38,849 nt of DNA from Promethearchaeota archaeon (GTDB lineage: Archaea; Asgardarchaeota; Lokiarchaeia; Sigyniarchaeales; SOKP01): positions 2,891,151 through 2,929,999 of the forward strand of contig CP070831.1 of assembly GCA_020344955.1 (NCBI GenBank), written 5' to 3'. The notes below the pieces were generated by a model. That model was not told where the DNA came from and made no database searches. It saw only the letters and a list, made by a program, of their open reading frames with translations. A program made the position numbers and the translations under genes. Each line of letters begins with the position of its first letter. Positions within the stretch are counted from its first letter, which is position 1. Below, one piece after another: positions 1 through 9,011 of the stretch.

Positions 1-1
1 A

Positions 2-211
2 AAAGAGGGGATTCTATTAATAAATCCCGGTAGTGTTACTGGGGCATGGTCATTTTTAGCAAGCAATATTCCTTCTTTTATTGAAATAAATATTGATATT
101 AGAGTAAAGGATATTATAATAAAACTCTTCCAATTAGATAAAAAGGCAAGAGAGTTAAATGTTTTTCATTTCTATTTTTCTTTTAAAAATAACCATATTT
201 ATAAAAAATAG
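2..211 (+). CDS. Vps29-like calcineurin-fold phosphoesterase, C-terminal part (5' truncated by window edge)
   Basis: The reading frame is open from the window edge to a TAG at 209-211 and gives about 69 residues. The peptide opens with LLINPGSVTGAWS and continues with a segment ending in PSFIEINI. This matches the end of eukaryotic Vps29, where an NPGS-x-TGA motif is followed by an IPSF strand and then a Tyr/Leu-rich strand. NPG-S is also the last conserved motif of archaeal MJ0936/YfcE-like phosphodiesterases, but the TGAxS...PSF continuation favours the Vps29 branch. In eukaryotes Vps29 is the metallophosphoesterase-fold scaffold of retromer. The metal-binding N-terminal motifs lie outside the window, so it cannot be told whether this copy keeps its metal ligands. 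The tail (about 20 residues, ending KNNHIYKK) is longer than expected. Confidence 0.6.
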   Translation, partial: KEGILLINPGSVTGAWSFLASNIPSFIEINIDIRVKDIIIKLFQLDKKARELNVFHFYFSFKNNHIYKK

Positions 212-233
212 TAACTCCTTCTTAAAAACAATT

Positions 234-641
234 TCAATCTAAGACTAGAATCTTTGAAAGCTTTAATAAAATTCCCAAGTTGCGTTTACCAGTTGATCCC
301 TTTGAGAATCTTAATTTCTTATAGTTAAAACTATTCTTTTTAAGTATCATATTTAAAACTGAATTCTCTCCATTTACAAAAAAAACTAAATCCAAAGGAG
401 CAGCTCTTAGTTCTAAATCATACTCATCTAATTTCCCTTTTCCTAGAGAATAGGTTCCCTCATTAGCAACTAAATTTACCCAGAAATAATAATCTTCTTC
501 AATTTGCAAACCAATGATTATTCTTGCATTAAAATTATTCAATAATTTTTCATTCTTGGGATTTCTTCTCTTTTCTTTTATTACACTTTCAATAGTTTGT
601 TGAAATGTAGTGAATAAATTGTCTTGTTCTGATTGTTTCAT
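234..641 (-). CDS. Small SCP2-like (sterol carrier protein 2 fold) protein, hypothetical
   Basis: A soluble 135-residue protein with no signal peptide or membrane span. After a polar helical start (residues 1-38) come alternating strands: ARIIIGLQ, DYYFWVNLV, GTYSLGKGKLDEYDLELRA, then a hydrophobic helix PLDLVFFVNG and a basic C-terminus ending in a helix. A strand-strand-strand order, an acidic 'dxxlra' strand, a helix, and a G-rich turn before the last helix is the usual SCP2 lipid-binding layout. Small SCP2-like proteins are common in archaea, but no diagnostic catalytic residue exists to confirm this. It is convergent with the Vps29-like gene (22 nt between stops) and divergent from the alcohol dehydrogenase gene. 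Function unknown; a hydrophobic ligand is only a guess. Confidence 0.55.
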   Translation of the reverse strand: MKQSEQDNLFTTFQQTIESVIKEKRRNPKNEKLLNNFNARIIIGLQIEEDYYFWVNLVANEGTYSLGKGKLDEYDLELRAAPLDLVFFVNGENSVLNMILKKNSFNYKKLRFSKGSTGKRNLGILLKLSKILVLD

Positions 642-815
642 ATTTATTCATCCTTACTAATTTCCTTATTATTTTAGAATGAACCTTCTGTATTATAAAA
701 TTCGCAATTTAGTTTTAATTATATATAAAATTTAATAAAATCATAAACATTATTAACAAATTTAAAGAATATAATAATTATAAGATTAAAATAGCAAAAA
801 TGAAGGTAAAGTAAT

Positions 816-2018
816 ATGATGTGGCATTTTTTTAGTCCAAAATTATTTTATGGCGAAGGTGCTTTAGCTGCTTTAGAAAATATAAAAGGAGAAAAATGTT
901 TTATAGTAACCGATAACATAATGGAAGATTTAGGATTTGTAAAAATCCTTATAGATACACTTGAAAAATATGGAAAAGACTATATTGTATTTAAAGATGT
1001 CATACCAGATCCTCATGAAGAAGATGTAATGAAAGGTAAGGATGTTTGTATTGATTATGCACCAAATTTGATTATAGCGTTAGGAGGGGGCTCTGTGATA
1101 GATACTGCTAAAGTTATTTGGGCAATGTATGAATATCCCGAATTTACCCTTGATGATATAAATTTTAACAATCCAAAATTATTCAATTTCGCTAATAAAG
1201 CAAAATTAATAGCAATACCCTCAACTTCTGGAACTGGAGCCGATACCACTTGGGCAGCAGTAATATCTAGATATGAAAACAATGTGTGGAGAAAGGGATC
1301 ATTTGCTCATGAATCCTTAGTTCCTACTTATGCAATCCTTGATCCTGTGTTTCCTAAATCTATGACTACAAAATTAACTGTTAACACTGCATTTGATGCC
1401 CTAGCTCATTCCTTAGAAGGCTATATTTCCGCCTGGAGGAATGAATTTAGTAATGCATTAATACCTAAAGCAATTGAATTAATCTTTAAATATCTTCCTA
1501 TCGCATATGAGGATGGTAATAATATGGAAGCTAGAGATTTTTTACACCAAGCAGCAAGTATGGCAGGAATAGCTTTTAGTAATTCTCAGATTCATATTGT
1601 ACATGCAATGGGACACAGTTTTGGAGCAATATTCCCAATACCTCATGGAGGTATAGTAGGTATTTTTCTACCATATGTTCTGCAATACTGTTTAAATGCT
1701 CCAGGTGATACTAATGAATCAATTATATTGTATTCAGGTTTGGCAAAAAAGTTGGGATGGGCTAAGTGGGAAGATGAAGATAAGAGTGCAGCTAATAAAG
1801 TTGTAGAAAAGATAAAAGAACTTCAAAAAATAGTAAACTTTAGTTCAAATCTTAAAGACCTAGGTATAAAAAGGGAAGATTTTGACAAGAACTTAAGTAC
1901 TTTAATATCTTTGTGCTATCAAGATCCTAGTGGTGCCATGGCGCCTAGAAGCCCTACTAAGGACGATTTTATTAGACTCTATACGTATGCTTATGATGGA
2001 AAAGAGATTGACTTCTAA
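816..2018 (+). CDS. Iron-containing (group III) alcohol dehydrogenase
   Basis: Predicted NAD(P)-dependent oxidoreductase interconverting alcohols and aldehydes or ketones in the cytoplasm. Residues 1-180 form the nucleotide-binding domain, with GGGSVIDTAK at 90-99 as the cofactor loop and a TSGTGAD segment near 147-153. Residues 190-400 form the helical metal domain. By comparison with FucO-type enzymes the metal ligands are D194, H198, H263 and H277, all present (FDALAHSLEGY and HAMGHSFGAIFPIPHG). The length of 400 residues is normal for the family. The start is ATG at 816, followed by a second ATG, with a weak AAGGT about 9 nt upstream. The gene stands alone with intergenic space on both sides, so substrate and physiological direction cannot be read from context. 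An electron sink role in fermentation is possible but inferred. Confidence 0.9.
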   Translation: MMWHFFSPKLFYGEGALAALENIKGEKCFIVTDNIMEDLGFVKILIDTLEKYGKDYIVFKDVIPDPHEEDVMKGKDVCIDYAPNLIIALGGGSVIDTAKVIWAMYEYPEFTLDDINFNNPKLFNFANKAKLIAIPSTSGTGADTTWAAVISRYENNVWRKGSFAHESLVPTYAILDPVFPKSMTTKLTVNTAFDALAHSLEGYISAWRNEFSNALIPKAIELIFKYLPIAYEDGNNMEARDFLHQAASMAGIAFSNSQIHIVHAMGHSFGAIFPIPHGGIVGIFLPYVLQYCLNAPGDTNESIILYSGLAKKLGWAKWEDEDKSAANKVVEKIKELQKIVNFSSNLKDLGIKREDFDKNLSTLISLCYQDPSGAMAPRSPTKDDFIRLYTYAYDGKEIDF

Positions 2019-2173
2019 ATTAAAATTTAAAATCACATTTTCTTTAATATTTATACATATTTTTTTTAAGTGATCAAATTTCTAATCCAATAAACATTAA
2101 TATCATCAGATTATATTATTTTTTAAAGTATATGTGATAATATTTCTTGAATAACATAAAAATAGTAAATCAA

Positions 2174-3907
2174 ATGAAAATTTCAGAACAAGAATCAGAA
2201 GCATTGGATGTATTGATAAACCATATAGGTGAAACAATATCAGAAATTACTCAGTTAGAACGATATACTCTTGGGTATTATGTAGAAGATGGACACGTTA
2301 TAGGGTTAAGTTTATTTTCTTGTGGATTGTCAATAATCCCTAAAGAGATTAATTTGTTTTCTTCCTTAAAGAAACTATTCATTAGAGGAAATAATTTATC
2401 TATAATTACTGACGAATTATTTTCTCTTCCATACCTTGAAATATTAGATTTAAGCGAAAATCAATTAATGGATTTACCTGAGTCAATAAATTTGCTTTCA
2501 TCCCTTAAAGAGCTACACTTAGAATCAAATCAATTGAAAAATTTACCAGAAACGATTGGATCTTTAAGAGCATTAGAAACTCTAGATCTAAGTGAAAATA
2601 AACTAACAAATATTCCGAATTCCATAGGTGAAATGCATGATTTAAAAACTTTGGATTTAAGTGGTAATAAGATTGAAAGATTACCTAATTCAATTGGGGA
2701 CTTAAAATCATTGGAAATACTATTTTTAGGAAATAATAGATTAACTATACTTCCTGATTCTATCTGTCAATTAACATCATTAAAAAGATTAAATTTAAGG
2801 AATAATAGGTTAACAACTTTACCTAAAGAAATTGGTAATTTATCATCATTAACTTCTCTATTTTTACAAAATAATAAATTAGGTGAATTACCGGAGTCTA
2901 TTGGTAAATTCACAAATTTAATATACCTAGGGTTAACATCAAATAAATTACATTCTCTTCCAGACAGTATAGGTTCGCTTAATCTACTTGAAAATCTAAG
3001 CTTATCATCTAATAACTTAACAGAGATCCCTGATACAATAGGAAACCTTACATCCTTGTTAAGATTTGAGATTTCAGATAATAATTTAGAAAGATTATCT
3101 GAATCGATTGGAAGCCTTCTCTCACTCAATATTCTAAGATGTGGGAGAAATAAATTGACGCATATTCCAGAGACTATTGGTAAACTTGATAACCTTCAAA
3201 ATTTATTTGTCGAGATTAATGAAATTATTGATCTGCCTGAATCTATCGGACATCTAAAATCACTTCGTGAGCTTAATCTATATGATAATCAAATCAATTA
3301 CTTACCACAATCTATAGGATCACTCACATCTCTGGAAATATTAGATCTAAGTAAAAATCAACTAAATAAACTTCCAGAGTCCATAGGGTCATTAACATCA
3401 CTTTTAGAACTGGATCTTTCGACTAACAAAATAGAAAATATCCCTCCCTCAATAGGTGCTCTTCCCTCAATTAAGAATTTAATTTTAGGTTTTAATAAAT
3501 TAATTTCAATTCCTAAATCTTTAGGTTTTCTAACAACTCTCGAAGTATTAGATTTAGGAAAAAATCATCTAATTGCTGTTCCAGAGACTATTGGTTCTCT
3601 TACGTCACTTAAACATTTATACCTATATTATAATGAATTAGAAGAAATACCTGAATCAATTGGTTCATTACAATCATTAAAATATTTATATTTAGGGAAC
3701 AACAAGTTATCAAATCTTCCTATATCAATTGGCAGGCTTAAGAAGTTAAAATATTTATTTTTAAGATCAAATTATCTTACTGACCTACCAGAATCATTAG
3801 AATCATTACCATCACTTCAATATTTAAATATTGAAAAAAATAACCTTAAAGGATATCTAGATTTTCTACAAAAATTAGAACTTAGAGGTATTAAAATTCT
3901 TAAATAA
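2174..3907 (+). CDS. Cytosolic leucine-rich-repeat protein (about 22 LRRs of 23 residues)
   Basis: The protein has a helical N-terminal cap (about 40 residues) followed by VEDGHVIGLSL, the usual entry into Asgard LRR proteins. Then come 21 consecutive repeats of exactly 23 residues with consensus xxLxLxxNxLxxLPxSIGxLxSL, and a 29-residue C-terminal cap. This is the plant-intracellular-Ras-group-like or bacterial LRR class, expected to make one long curved solenoid for protein binding. There is no signal peptide, membrane span or fused effector domain, so it is probably a cytosolic scaffold or recognition protein. ATG at 2174 is used here; a TTG at 2147 in the same frame would add nine residues. 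Neither has a Shine-Dalgarno. Neighbours (alcohol dehydrogenase, urocanase) give no clue to its partner. Confidence 0.88.
   Translation: MKISEQESEALDVLINHIGETISEITQLERYTLGYYVEDGHVIGLSLFSCGLSIIPKEINLFSSLKKLFIRGNNLSIITDELFSLPYLEILDLSENQLMDLPESINLLSSLKELHLESNQLKNLPETIGSLRALETLDLSENKLTNIPNSIGEMHDLKTLDLSGNKIERLPNSIGDLKSLEILFLGNNRLTILPDSICQLTSLKRLNLRNNRLTTLPKEIGNLSSLTSLFLQNNKLGELPESIGKFTNLIYLGLTSNKLHSLPDSIGSLNLLENLSLSSNNLTEIPDTIGNLTSLLRFEISDNNLERLSESIGSLLSLNILRCGRNKLTHIPETIGKLDNLQNLFVEINEIIDLPESIGHLKSLRELNLYDNQINYLPQSIGSLTSLEILDLSKNQLNKLPESIGSLTSLLELDLSTNKIENIPPSIGALPSIKNLILGFNKLISIPKSLGFLTTLEVLDLGKNHLIAVPETIGSLTSLKHLYLYYNELEEIPESIGSLQSLKYLYLGNNKLSNLPISIGRLKKLKYLFLRSNYLTDLPESLESLPSLQYLNIEKNNLKGYLDFLQKLELRGIKILK
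2369..3817 (+). repeat. 21 tandem coding repeats of 69 nt (LRR units)
   Basis: The LRR solenoid is encoded by 21 in-register units of 69 nt with no insertion or deletion between them. Copies differ at many synonymous and surface positions, but the LPESIGSL block recurs almost unchanged, especially in units 14-16 and 20. An additional, slightly longer first unit (24 residues) precedes the array. Confidence 0.85.
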
Positions 3908-4017
3908 ATTAGAGTTTTATTAGTTTTTCTTATCTTATTTCAAATTTAACATTAAAATTTGCTACTAATAAACCTCTAAAGTATTTTTTATCATGTAGTA
4001 ACTCTAAAATAATATGA

Positions 4018-4027
4018 TTTATATATT
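4018..4027 (+). promoter_or_regulatory. TATA box of the hut genes
   Basis: The sequence TTTATATATT is centred about 24-25 nt upstream of the hutU ATG at 4047. That spacing fits archaeal TBP/TFB promoters giving a leaderless or nearly leaderless transcript. No Shine-Dalgarno is present before hutU, which agrees. Confidence 0.55.
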
Positions 4028-4046
4028 AAATGGATTTAGATAAACT

Positions 4047-6074
4047 ATGGATATTTCAAAAGCTATAAAAATCACTCTTTCAGAGGAGTTACCACAATAT
4101 CCAAAATTCTTTGAAGGTATAAGAAGAGCACCATCTAGAGGTTATAAATTAACTCCTGCTCAAACGAAATTAGCATTAAAAAATGCTTTAAGATACATTC
4201 CCCCTTCTTTGCATGAGAAATTAGCACCTGAATTTATGGAAGAACTAGTCTCAAGAGGAAGAATATATGGATATAGATATAGACCAGAAGGGCCTATAAA
4301 AGCAAAATCCATCAACGAATATAGTGGGAACACTCTTGAGGGAAAAGCTTTACAAGTAATGATTGATAACAACCTTGATTTCGAAGTAGCACTCTATCCT
4401 TATGAATTGGTGACTTATGGAGAAAGTGGACAAGTATTCCAGAATTGGATGCAGTATCGATTAGTCAAAAAATACCTTGAATTAATAAATGTAAATCAAA
4501 CTCTTGTTATAGCTTCAGGACACCCCGTTGGTCTTTTCCCTACTTCAGAATCTGCTCCAAGAGTAATTTCGACGAATGGGTTAATGGTTGGGATGTTTGA
4601 TAATTCAGATGATTTTTCTGTTGCAGCTGCTTTAGGCGTCGCTAATTACGGTCAAATGACTGCTGGAGGATGGATGTACATTGGTCCCCAAGGTATTGTT
4701 CATGGGACTTACATCACTTTATTAAACGCAGGAAGATTATATTTAAATTTACCTCAAGATAAAGGTTTATATGGTATTTTATATCTTTCTTCTGGATTAG
4801 GTGGTATGAGTGGAGCACAAGCTAAAGCTATTGAAATTGCAGGAGGGATTGGTGTAATAGCAGAAGTTGATGAATCTAGAATTAGAACCAGATATGAACA
4901 AGGATGGGTCTCACGGATATCTGATGATTTAGATGAAATTTTTAATTGGGTTGGGGATGCTAGAAAATCGAAAAGACCCTTATCTATAGCATATCAAGGA
5001 AATATTGTAGATTTATGGAAATATGTTGTTGAAAAAGATATTAAGGTAGAAGTTGCATCAGATCAGACTTCTTGTCATGCTGTTTACGAGGGGGGATATA
5101 CTCCTTATCAAATAAGCTTTAAAGAGGGGAGAGAATTAATTAAATTCGATATTGAGAGATTTAAGAAACTAGTAGATGAGTCGTTAAAAGAGCAATTCAA
5201 ATTGATCAATATTATGACAAAAAGAGGAACTTATTTTTGGGATTATGGAAATTCCTTTATGAAAGCTGTATTCGATGCAGGTGCTAAAGATATAGCAAAA
5301 AATGGTATAGATCCCTCAGAAGGTTTTATATTTCCATCCTACGTTGAAGATATTATGGGACCAATTTGTTTTGATTATGGTTATGGACCTTTTAGATGGG
5401 TCTGTCTTTCTGGAAAAGAAGAAGACTTGGATAAAACTGATCAAGTAGCTATGAATTCTATTAATCCAGAGAGAAGGGCACAGGACAGAGATAACTATTA
5501 TTGGATACGAGATGCTAAAAAGAATCAATTAGTTGTTGGTACTAAAGCAAGAATTTTATATGCTGATGCTAAGGAACGTATTAATATTGCTTTAAAATTT
5601 AATGAAATGGTAAGAAAAAGAGAGATTGGACCGATAATGTTAGGAAGAGATCATCATGATGTATCGGGAACAGATTCACCTTTTAGAGAAACTTCTAATA
5701 TTAGAGATGGGAGTAATGTAATGGCCGAAATGGCTATTCATTGTTTTACTGGAAATGCTGTAAGAGGTATGACTTATGTGGTTCTATCAAATGGAGGGGG
5801 TGTTGGTATTGGGAAATGTTTTAATGGAGGATTTGGATTAGTATTAGATGGTTCTGAACGAGTGGATAATATCATCAATACTGCTATTGAATGGGATGTA
5901 ATGGGAGGTATCGCAAGGAGAAGTTGGGCTAGAAATACTAACGCATATGAGACTGCTTTAAAATGGAATCTAGAAAATGAAAAAAGAGGGCATTTAACAT
6001 TACCATTTATAGCAGAAGATGAACTTTTAGATAATATTGTAGTGAATTATTTAAAAAAAATGAAATTAAAATAA
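4047..6074 (+). CDS. hutU: Urocanate hydratase, long eukaryote-type form
   Basis: Second enzyme of histidine degradation: hydrates urocanate to 4-imidazolone-5-propionate with bound NAD+. The 675-residue length matches the long form seen in animal UROC1 (about 676), not the usual bacterial form of about 555. Sequence blocks agree: YGYGPFRWVCLSG, RDHHDVSGTDSPFRETSN (about residues 535-552), NGGGVGIGKCFNGGFGLVLDG and GGIARRSWARN. The NAD-binding glycine region is GLGGMSGAQAKA near residue 250. Where short-form enzymes carry the ARICW signature cysteine, this protein has ARILY, as I recall for the long form, so this is a subtype mark and not a defect. It is first of three + strand hut genes (83 nt before hutH), and a TATA box precedes it. 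Confidence 0.95.
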   Translation: MDISKAIKITLSEELPQYPKFFEGIRRAPSRGYKLTPAQTKLALKNALRYIPPSLHEKLAPEFMEELVSRGRIYGYRYRPEGPIKAKSINEYSGNTLEGKALQVMIDNNLDFEVALYPYELVTYGESGQVFQNWMQYRLVKKYLELINVNQTLVIASGHPVGLFPTSESAPRVISTNGLMVGMFDNSDDFSVAAALGVANYGQMTAGGWMYIGPQGIVHGTYITLLNAGRLYLNLPQDKGLYGILYLSSGLGGMSGAQAKAIEIAGGIGVIAEVDESRIRTRYEQGWVSRISDDLDEIFNWVGDARKSKRPLSIAYQGNIVDLWKYVVEKDIKVEVASDQTSCHAVYEGGYTPYQISFKEGRELIKFDIERFKKLVDESLKEQFKLINIMTKRGTYFWDYGNSFMKAVFDAGAKDIAKNGIDPSEGFIFPSYVEDIMGPICFDYGYGPFRWVCLSGKEEDLDKTDQVAMNSINPERRAQDRDNYYWIRDAKKNQLVVGTKARILYADAKERINIALKFNEMVRKREIGPIMLGRDHHDVSGTDSPFRETSNIRDGSNVMAEMAIHCFTGNAVRGMTYVVLSNGGGVGIGKCFNGGFGLVLDGSERVDNIINTAIEWDVMGGIARRSWARNTNAYETALKWNLENEKRGHLTLPFIAEDELLDNIVVNYLKKMKLK

Positions 6075-6157
6075 AATCAGTTTAAATAGATTAATAAATT
6101 TTAAATTAGGAATTATCTAAATTTTGAAGTAATATAATAAAAAGATTAAGAAGTTGA

Positions 6158-7690
6158 ATGATTATGGGAGAAATTTTTAGATATGCAGAGGATCACTTAA
6201 CTATAGGAAAAATATTGGAAATTTCAAGAGGGTATACTAAAGGTATTCTAACAGATAATGTAAAAGAACAAATAATTAAAAATTATCTTACGGTACAATC
6301 AATAGCTAAAGGAGAAAATTTAGTATACAGTATAAACACGGGATTTGCTTCACTTTGCACCACTAGGATTTCAAAAGAAGAAACTGGAAAGTTACAAGAG
6401 AATCTTCTTAAAAGTCATAGTGTGGGTGTAGGATCACCAATAGAACTTGAAATTTCTAAAATAATGCTAATTTTAAAAGTACAAACGTTATCAAGGGGTT
6501 ACTCAGGAGTGTCTTTAGAACTAATAGAAAGAATAATTTGGCATATAGATAATGATTTTATTCCATTAGTTCCTAAAAAAGGTTCAGTTGGGGCTTCTGG
6601 AGATTTAGCACCTTTAGCTCATCTATTTCTCCCATTAATAGGGTTAGGTTATTTATCTAAAAATGGTAATAACTATCTACCAACTAAAACGATATTAAAA
6701 GAACATAATCTCAAACCATTAAAATTACAAGCAAAAGAAGGAGTTGCATTGATTAATGGAACTCAATTCATAGCCGCACATGCCATAAAAATAGTAGAAC
6801 TATTGTCAAATTGTTTAGATCATGCTGATCTAATTAGTGCATTATCAGTGGAAGGTTATTTAGGGTCTATCCAACCATTTGCTGAAAAACTTATCAATTT
6901 AAGACCTCATAAGGGAGCACTAACAGTTGCAGAAAGAATGAGAATGTTTTTAAAGGATTCACAAATGGTAGAATCCCATAAAGACTGTGGACGAGTTCAG
7001 GATCCTTATTCTATTCGATGTATCCCACAAGTTCATGGTGCTTCTAGAGATGCTTTATCTCATTTAAAAAAGCAACTAGTACGCGAAATAAATTCTGTTA
7101 CAGACAACCCTGTTGTATTTGAAGAAGATGAAACCTATAGTGGTGGAAATTTTCATGGACAACCCTTAGCTTTACCTATAGATTATGTTAGTTTAGCTGC
7201 TTCTGAACTTGGAAACATTTCAGATCGGCGTATTTTCCTTTTACTAGAGGGCAAGTGGGAATTACCTTTATATTTAATAAAAAATGCTGGATTAAACTCT
7301 GGATTTATGATAACTCAATATACATCAGCTGCTTTAGTTAGTGAAAATAAATCACTTTGTTATCCCGCAAGTGCAGACAGTATCCCTACTGGAGGCGGAC
7401 AAGAAGATCATGTAAGTATGGGCGCTATAAGTGCAAGAAAAGCTCTCAAGATAATATATAACTTAGAAAAAATTTTAGCAATTGAACTATTATGTGCAGC
7501 TCAAGCCTTTGATTTTAGGAGGCCACTAAAATCTAGCCAAATATTAGAATCATGCCATAAATTTATTCGAGAGAAAATACCTCATATAACTGAAGATACA
7601 ATTCTCTCAGATTATATTGAATTAGCAATAGAAATTATAAGAAGTAATAAATTATTATCTATCGCTCAACAATTTTTTAAGGCGAATTAA
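6158..7690 (+). CDS. hutH: Histidine ammonia-lyase
   Basis: Opens histidine catabolism by eliminating ammonia from L-histidine to give urocanate. The Ala-Ser-Gly triad that cyclises into the MIO electrophile is A146-S147-G148 within GSVGASGDLAPLAH, nearly the same positions as in Pseudomonas HAL (142-144). The catalytic tyrosine loop is YSINTGF (Y57), and PQVHGASRDAL and NSVTDNP are the other conserved active-site blocks. The length of 510 residues is typical. The loop reads NTGFA where most relatives have NTGFG, a mild change. Starts at 6158 (MIMGE) or 6164 (MGE) are both plausible; TAATATAATAAA at 6130-6141 lies 22 or 28 nt upstream respectively, so the gene may have its own promoter. hutI follows after a single nucleotide. 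Confidence 0.96.
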   Translation: MIMGEIFRYAEDHLTIGKILEISRGYTKGILTDNVKEQIIKNYLTVQSIAKGENLVYSINTGFASLCTTRISKEETGKLQENLLKSHSVGVGSPIELEISKIMLILKVQTLSRGYSGVSLELIERIIWHIDNDFIPLVPKKGSVGASGDLAPLAHLFLPLIGLGYLSKNGNNYLPTKTILKEHNLKPLKLQAKEGVALINGTQFIAAHAIKIVELLSNCLDHADLISALSVEGYLGSIQPFAEKLINLRPHKGALTVAERMRMFLKDSQMVESHKDCGRVQDPYSIRCIPQVHGASRDALSHLKKQLVREINSVTDNPVVFEEDETYSGGNFHGQPLALPIDYVSLAASELGNISDRRIFLLLEGKWELPLYLIKNAGLNSGFMITQYTSAALVSENKSLCYPASADSIPTGGGQEDHVSMGAISARKALKIIYNLEKILAIELLCAAQAFDFRRPLKSSQILESCHKFIREKIPHITEDTILSDYIELAIEIIRSNKLLSIAQQFFKAN

Positions 7691-7691
7691 T

Positions 7692-9008
7692 ATGTTTGTT
7701 GCATCAACATATTCAAAAAAAGAACTTTCTACTGATGTTGAACCAGATTTAGTGATATTTCACGCTAATGAACTTGTGACTATGAATACAAAATATGGTG
7801 CGCCGAGAATAGGAGAAGATATGTCTGAATTAGCAGCTATAAGTGATGGAGCAGTAGCTGTTAAGGATGACATCATTATTTTTATAGGTAAAACAGAGGA
7901 ACTTATGTCCAAATATGAATTTAGAAAAATTCCTACTAAAATTGATGCTACTAATAAACTTGTTAGCCCTGGATTCGTTGATCCACATACACACATTATT
8001 TTTGAGGGTACAAGAGAAAATGAATTATCGATGAAGCTCGAAGGGATGTCATATCTTGATATTTTAAAATCCGGAGGAGGGATTCTAAAGACTGTTCGTG
8101 AAACTAGAGAAGCTTCAATAGAGAAATTAGTTACAAATGGAAAGAAGATCTTAGATAAAATGATGTCATATGGCACAACTACCTTAGAAACCAAATCTGG
8201 TTATGGATTAACAACCGAAAGTGAATTGAAACAATTAAGAGCTATTGAAATTTTAAATGAAGATCACCCTTTAGATATAATTCCAACCTTTTTGGGTGCA
8301 CATGCAATACCACCAGAATATAATGATAAAAGTGATAAATATGTTGATCTGATTATATCAGACATGATTCCGCAAATTGTTAAGGAGAGACTTGCTGAAT
8401 TCTGTGATGTATTTTGTGAAGAAGGAATATTCTCCATAAAACAAGCTCGTAAAATATTGAAAGCAGCAATTAGATATGGCTTAAAACCTCAAATACATAT
8501 TGATGAGATTGTAGATACTAATGGTGCTTTATTAGCTTCTGAAATAAGAGCAATACACGCAAGTCATCTTTTAAAATCAAATGAAAAAGGTTTAAAGGCT
8601 ATAGCAGAAACAGGAGTTATAGCTATTCTCTTACCAAGTACACCTTTTTGCTTAATGTTAAATGAATATGCACCTGCAAGAAAAATGATTGAATTGGAAA
8701 TACCTATTGCCATAGCAACTGATCTTAATCCTAATTGTTGGACAGAATCAATGCAAATGATTATTGCATTAGCTTGTTATAATATGAAACTTTCACCAGC
8801 AGAAGCACTCACATCAGCAACAATCAATGCTGCGTGTGCACTTCAAAAACAAGATGAAATTGGGAGTCTGGAAATTAGTAAAAAAGCAGATATATTAGTT
8901 TTTGATATACCTAATCATGATTTCTTGCCTTATCATTTTGGAGTTAACTTAATCTCAAAAGTGATAAAAAATGGAAAAATAATAGTTGATAGCAATTTAT
9001 CAACATAA
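7692..9008 (+). CDS. hutI: Imidazolonepropionase
   Basis: Third histidine-degradation enzyme; a metal-dependent amidohydrolase opening the imidazolone ring to give N-formimino-L-glutamate. The metal pair H99-x-H101 lies in GFVDPHTHIIFEGTREN. Other family blocks are ETKSGYGLTTESELK, GAHAIPPEY, CDVFCEEGIFS, QIHIDEI and IATDLNPNC, the last containing the catalytic aspartate. The 438-residue length is slightly above the usual 400-420, due to a longer N-terminal strand region. ATG at 7692 directly abuts the hutH stop, so the two are surely co-transcribed and probably translationally coupled, as no clear Shine-Dalgarno is present. It ends tail-to-tail with the formimidoyltransferase gene, 3 nt apart. 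Confidence 0.95.
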   Translation: MFVASTYSKKELSTDVEPDLVIFHANELVTMNTKYGAPRIGEDMSELAAISDGAVAVKDDIIIFIGKTEELMSKYEFRKIPTKIDATNKLVSPGFVDPHTHIIFEGTRENELSMKLEGMSYLDILKSGGGILKTVRETREASIEKLVTNGKKILDKMMSYGTTTLETKSGYGLTTESELKQLRAIEILNEDHPLDIIPTFLGAHAIPPEYNDKSDKYVDLIISDMIPQIVKERLAEFCDVFCEEGIFSIKQARKILKAAIRYGLKPQIHIDEIVDTNGALLASEIRAIHASHLLKSNEKGLKAIAETGVIAILLPSTPFCLMLNEYAPARKMIELEIPIAIATDLNPNCWTESMQMIIALACYNMKLSPAEALTSATINAACALQKQDEIGSLEISKKADILVFDIPNHDFLPYHFGVNLISKVIKNGKIIVDSNLST

Positions 9009-9011
9009 TTC

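Noticed and set aside
2767..3129. Minus-strand reading frame of about 120 codons within the LRR gene
   Set aside because: It is the mirror of the repetitive LRR coding strand; the + frame has full family agreement.
4047..6074. Possible loss of the urocanase signature cysteine (ARILY for ARICW)
   Set aside because: The change goes with the long eukaryote-type subfamily and the rest of the active-site blocks are intact, so it is not evidence of a dead enzyme.
7760..8194. Minus-strand reading frame of about 144 codons within hutI
   Set aside because: Opposes a gene with all family motifs; no recognisable domain of its own.
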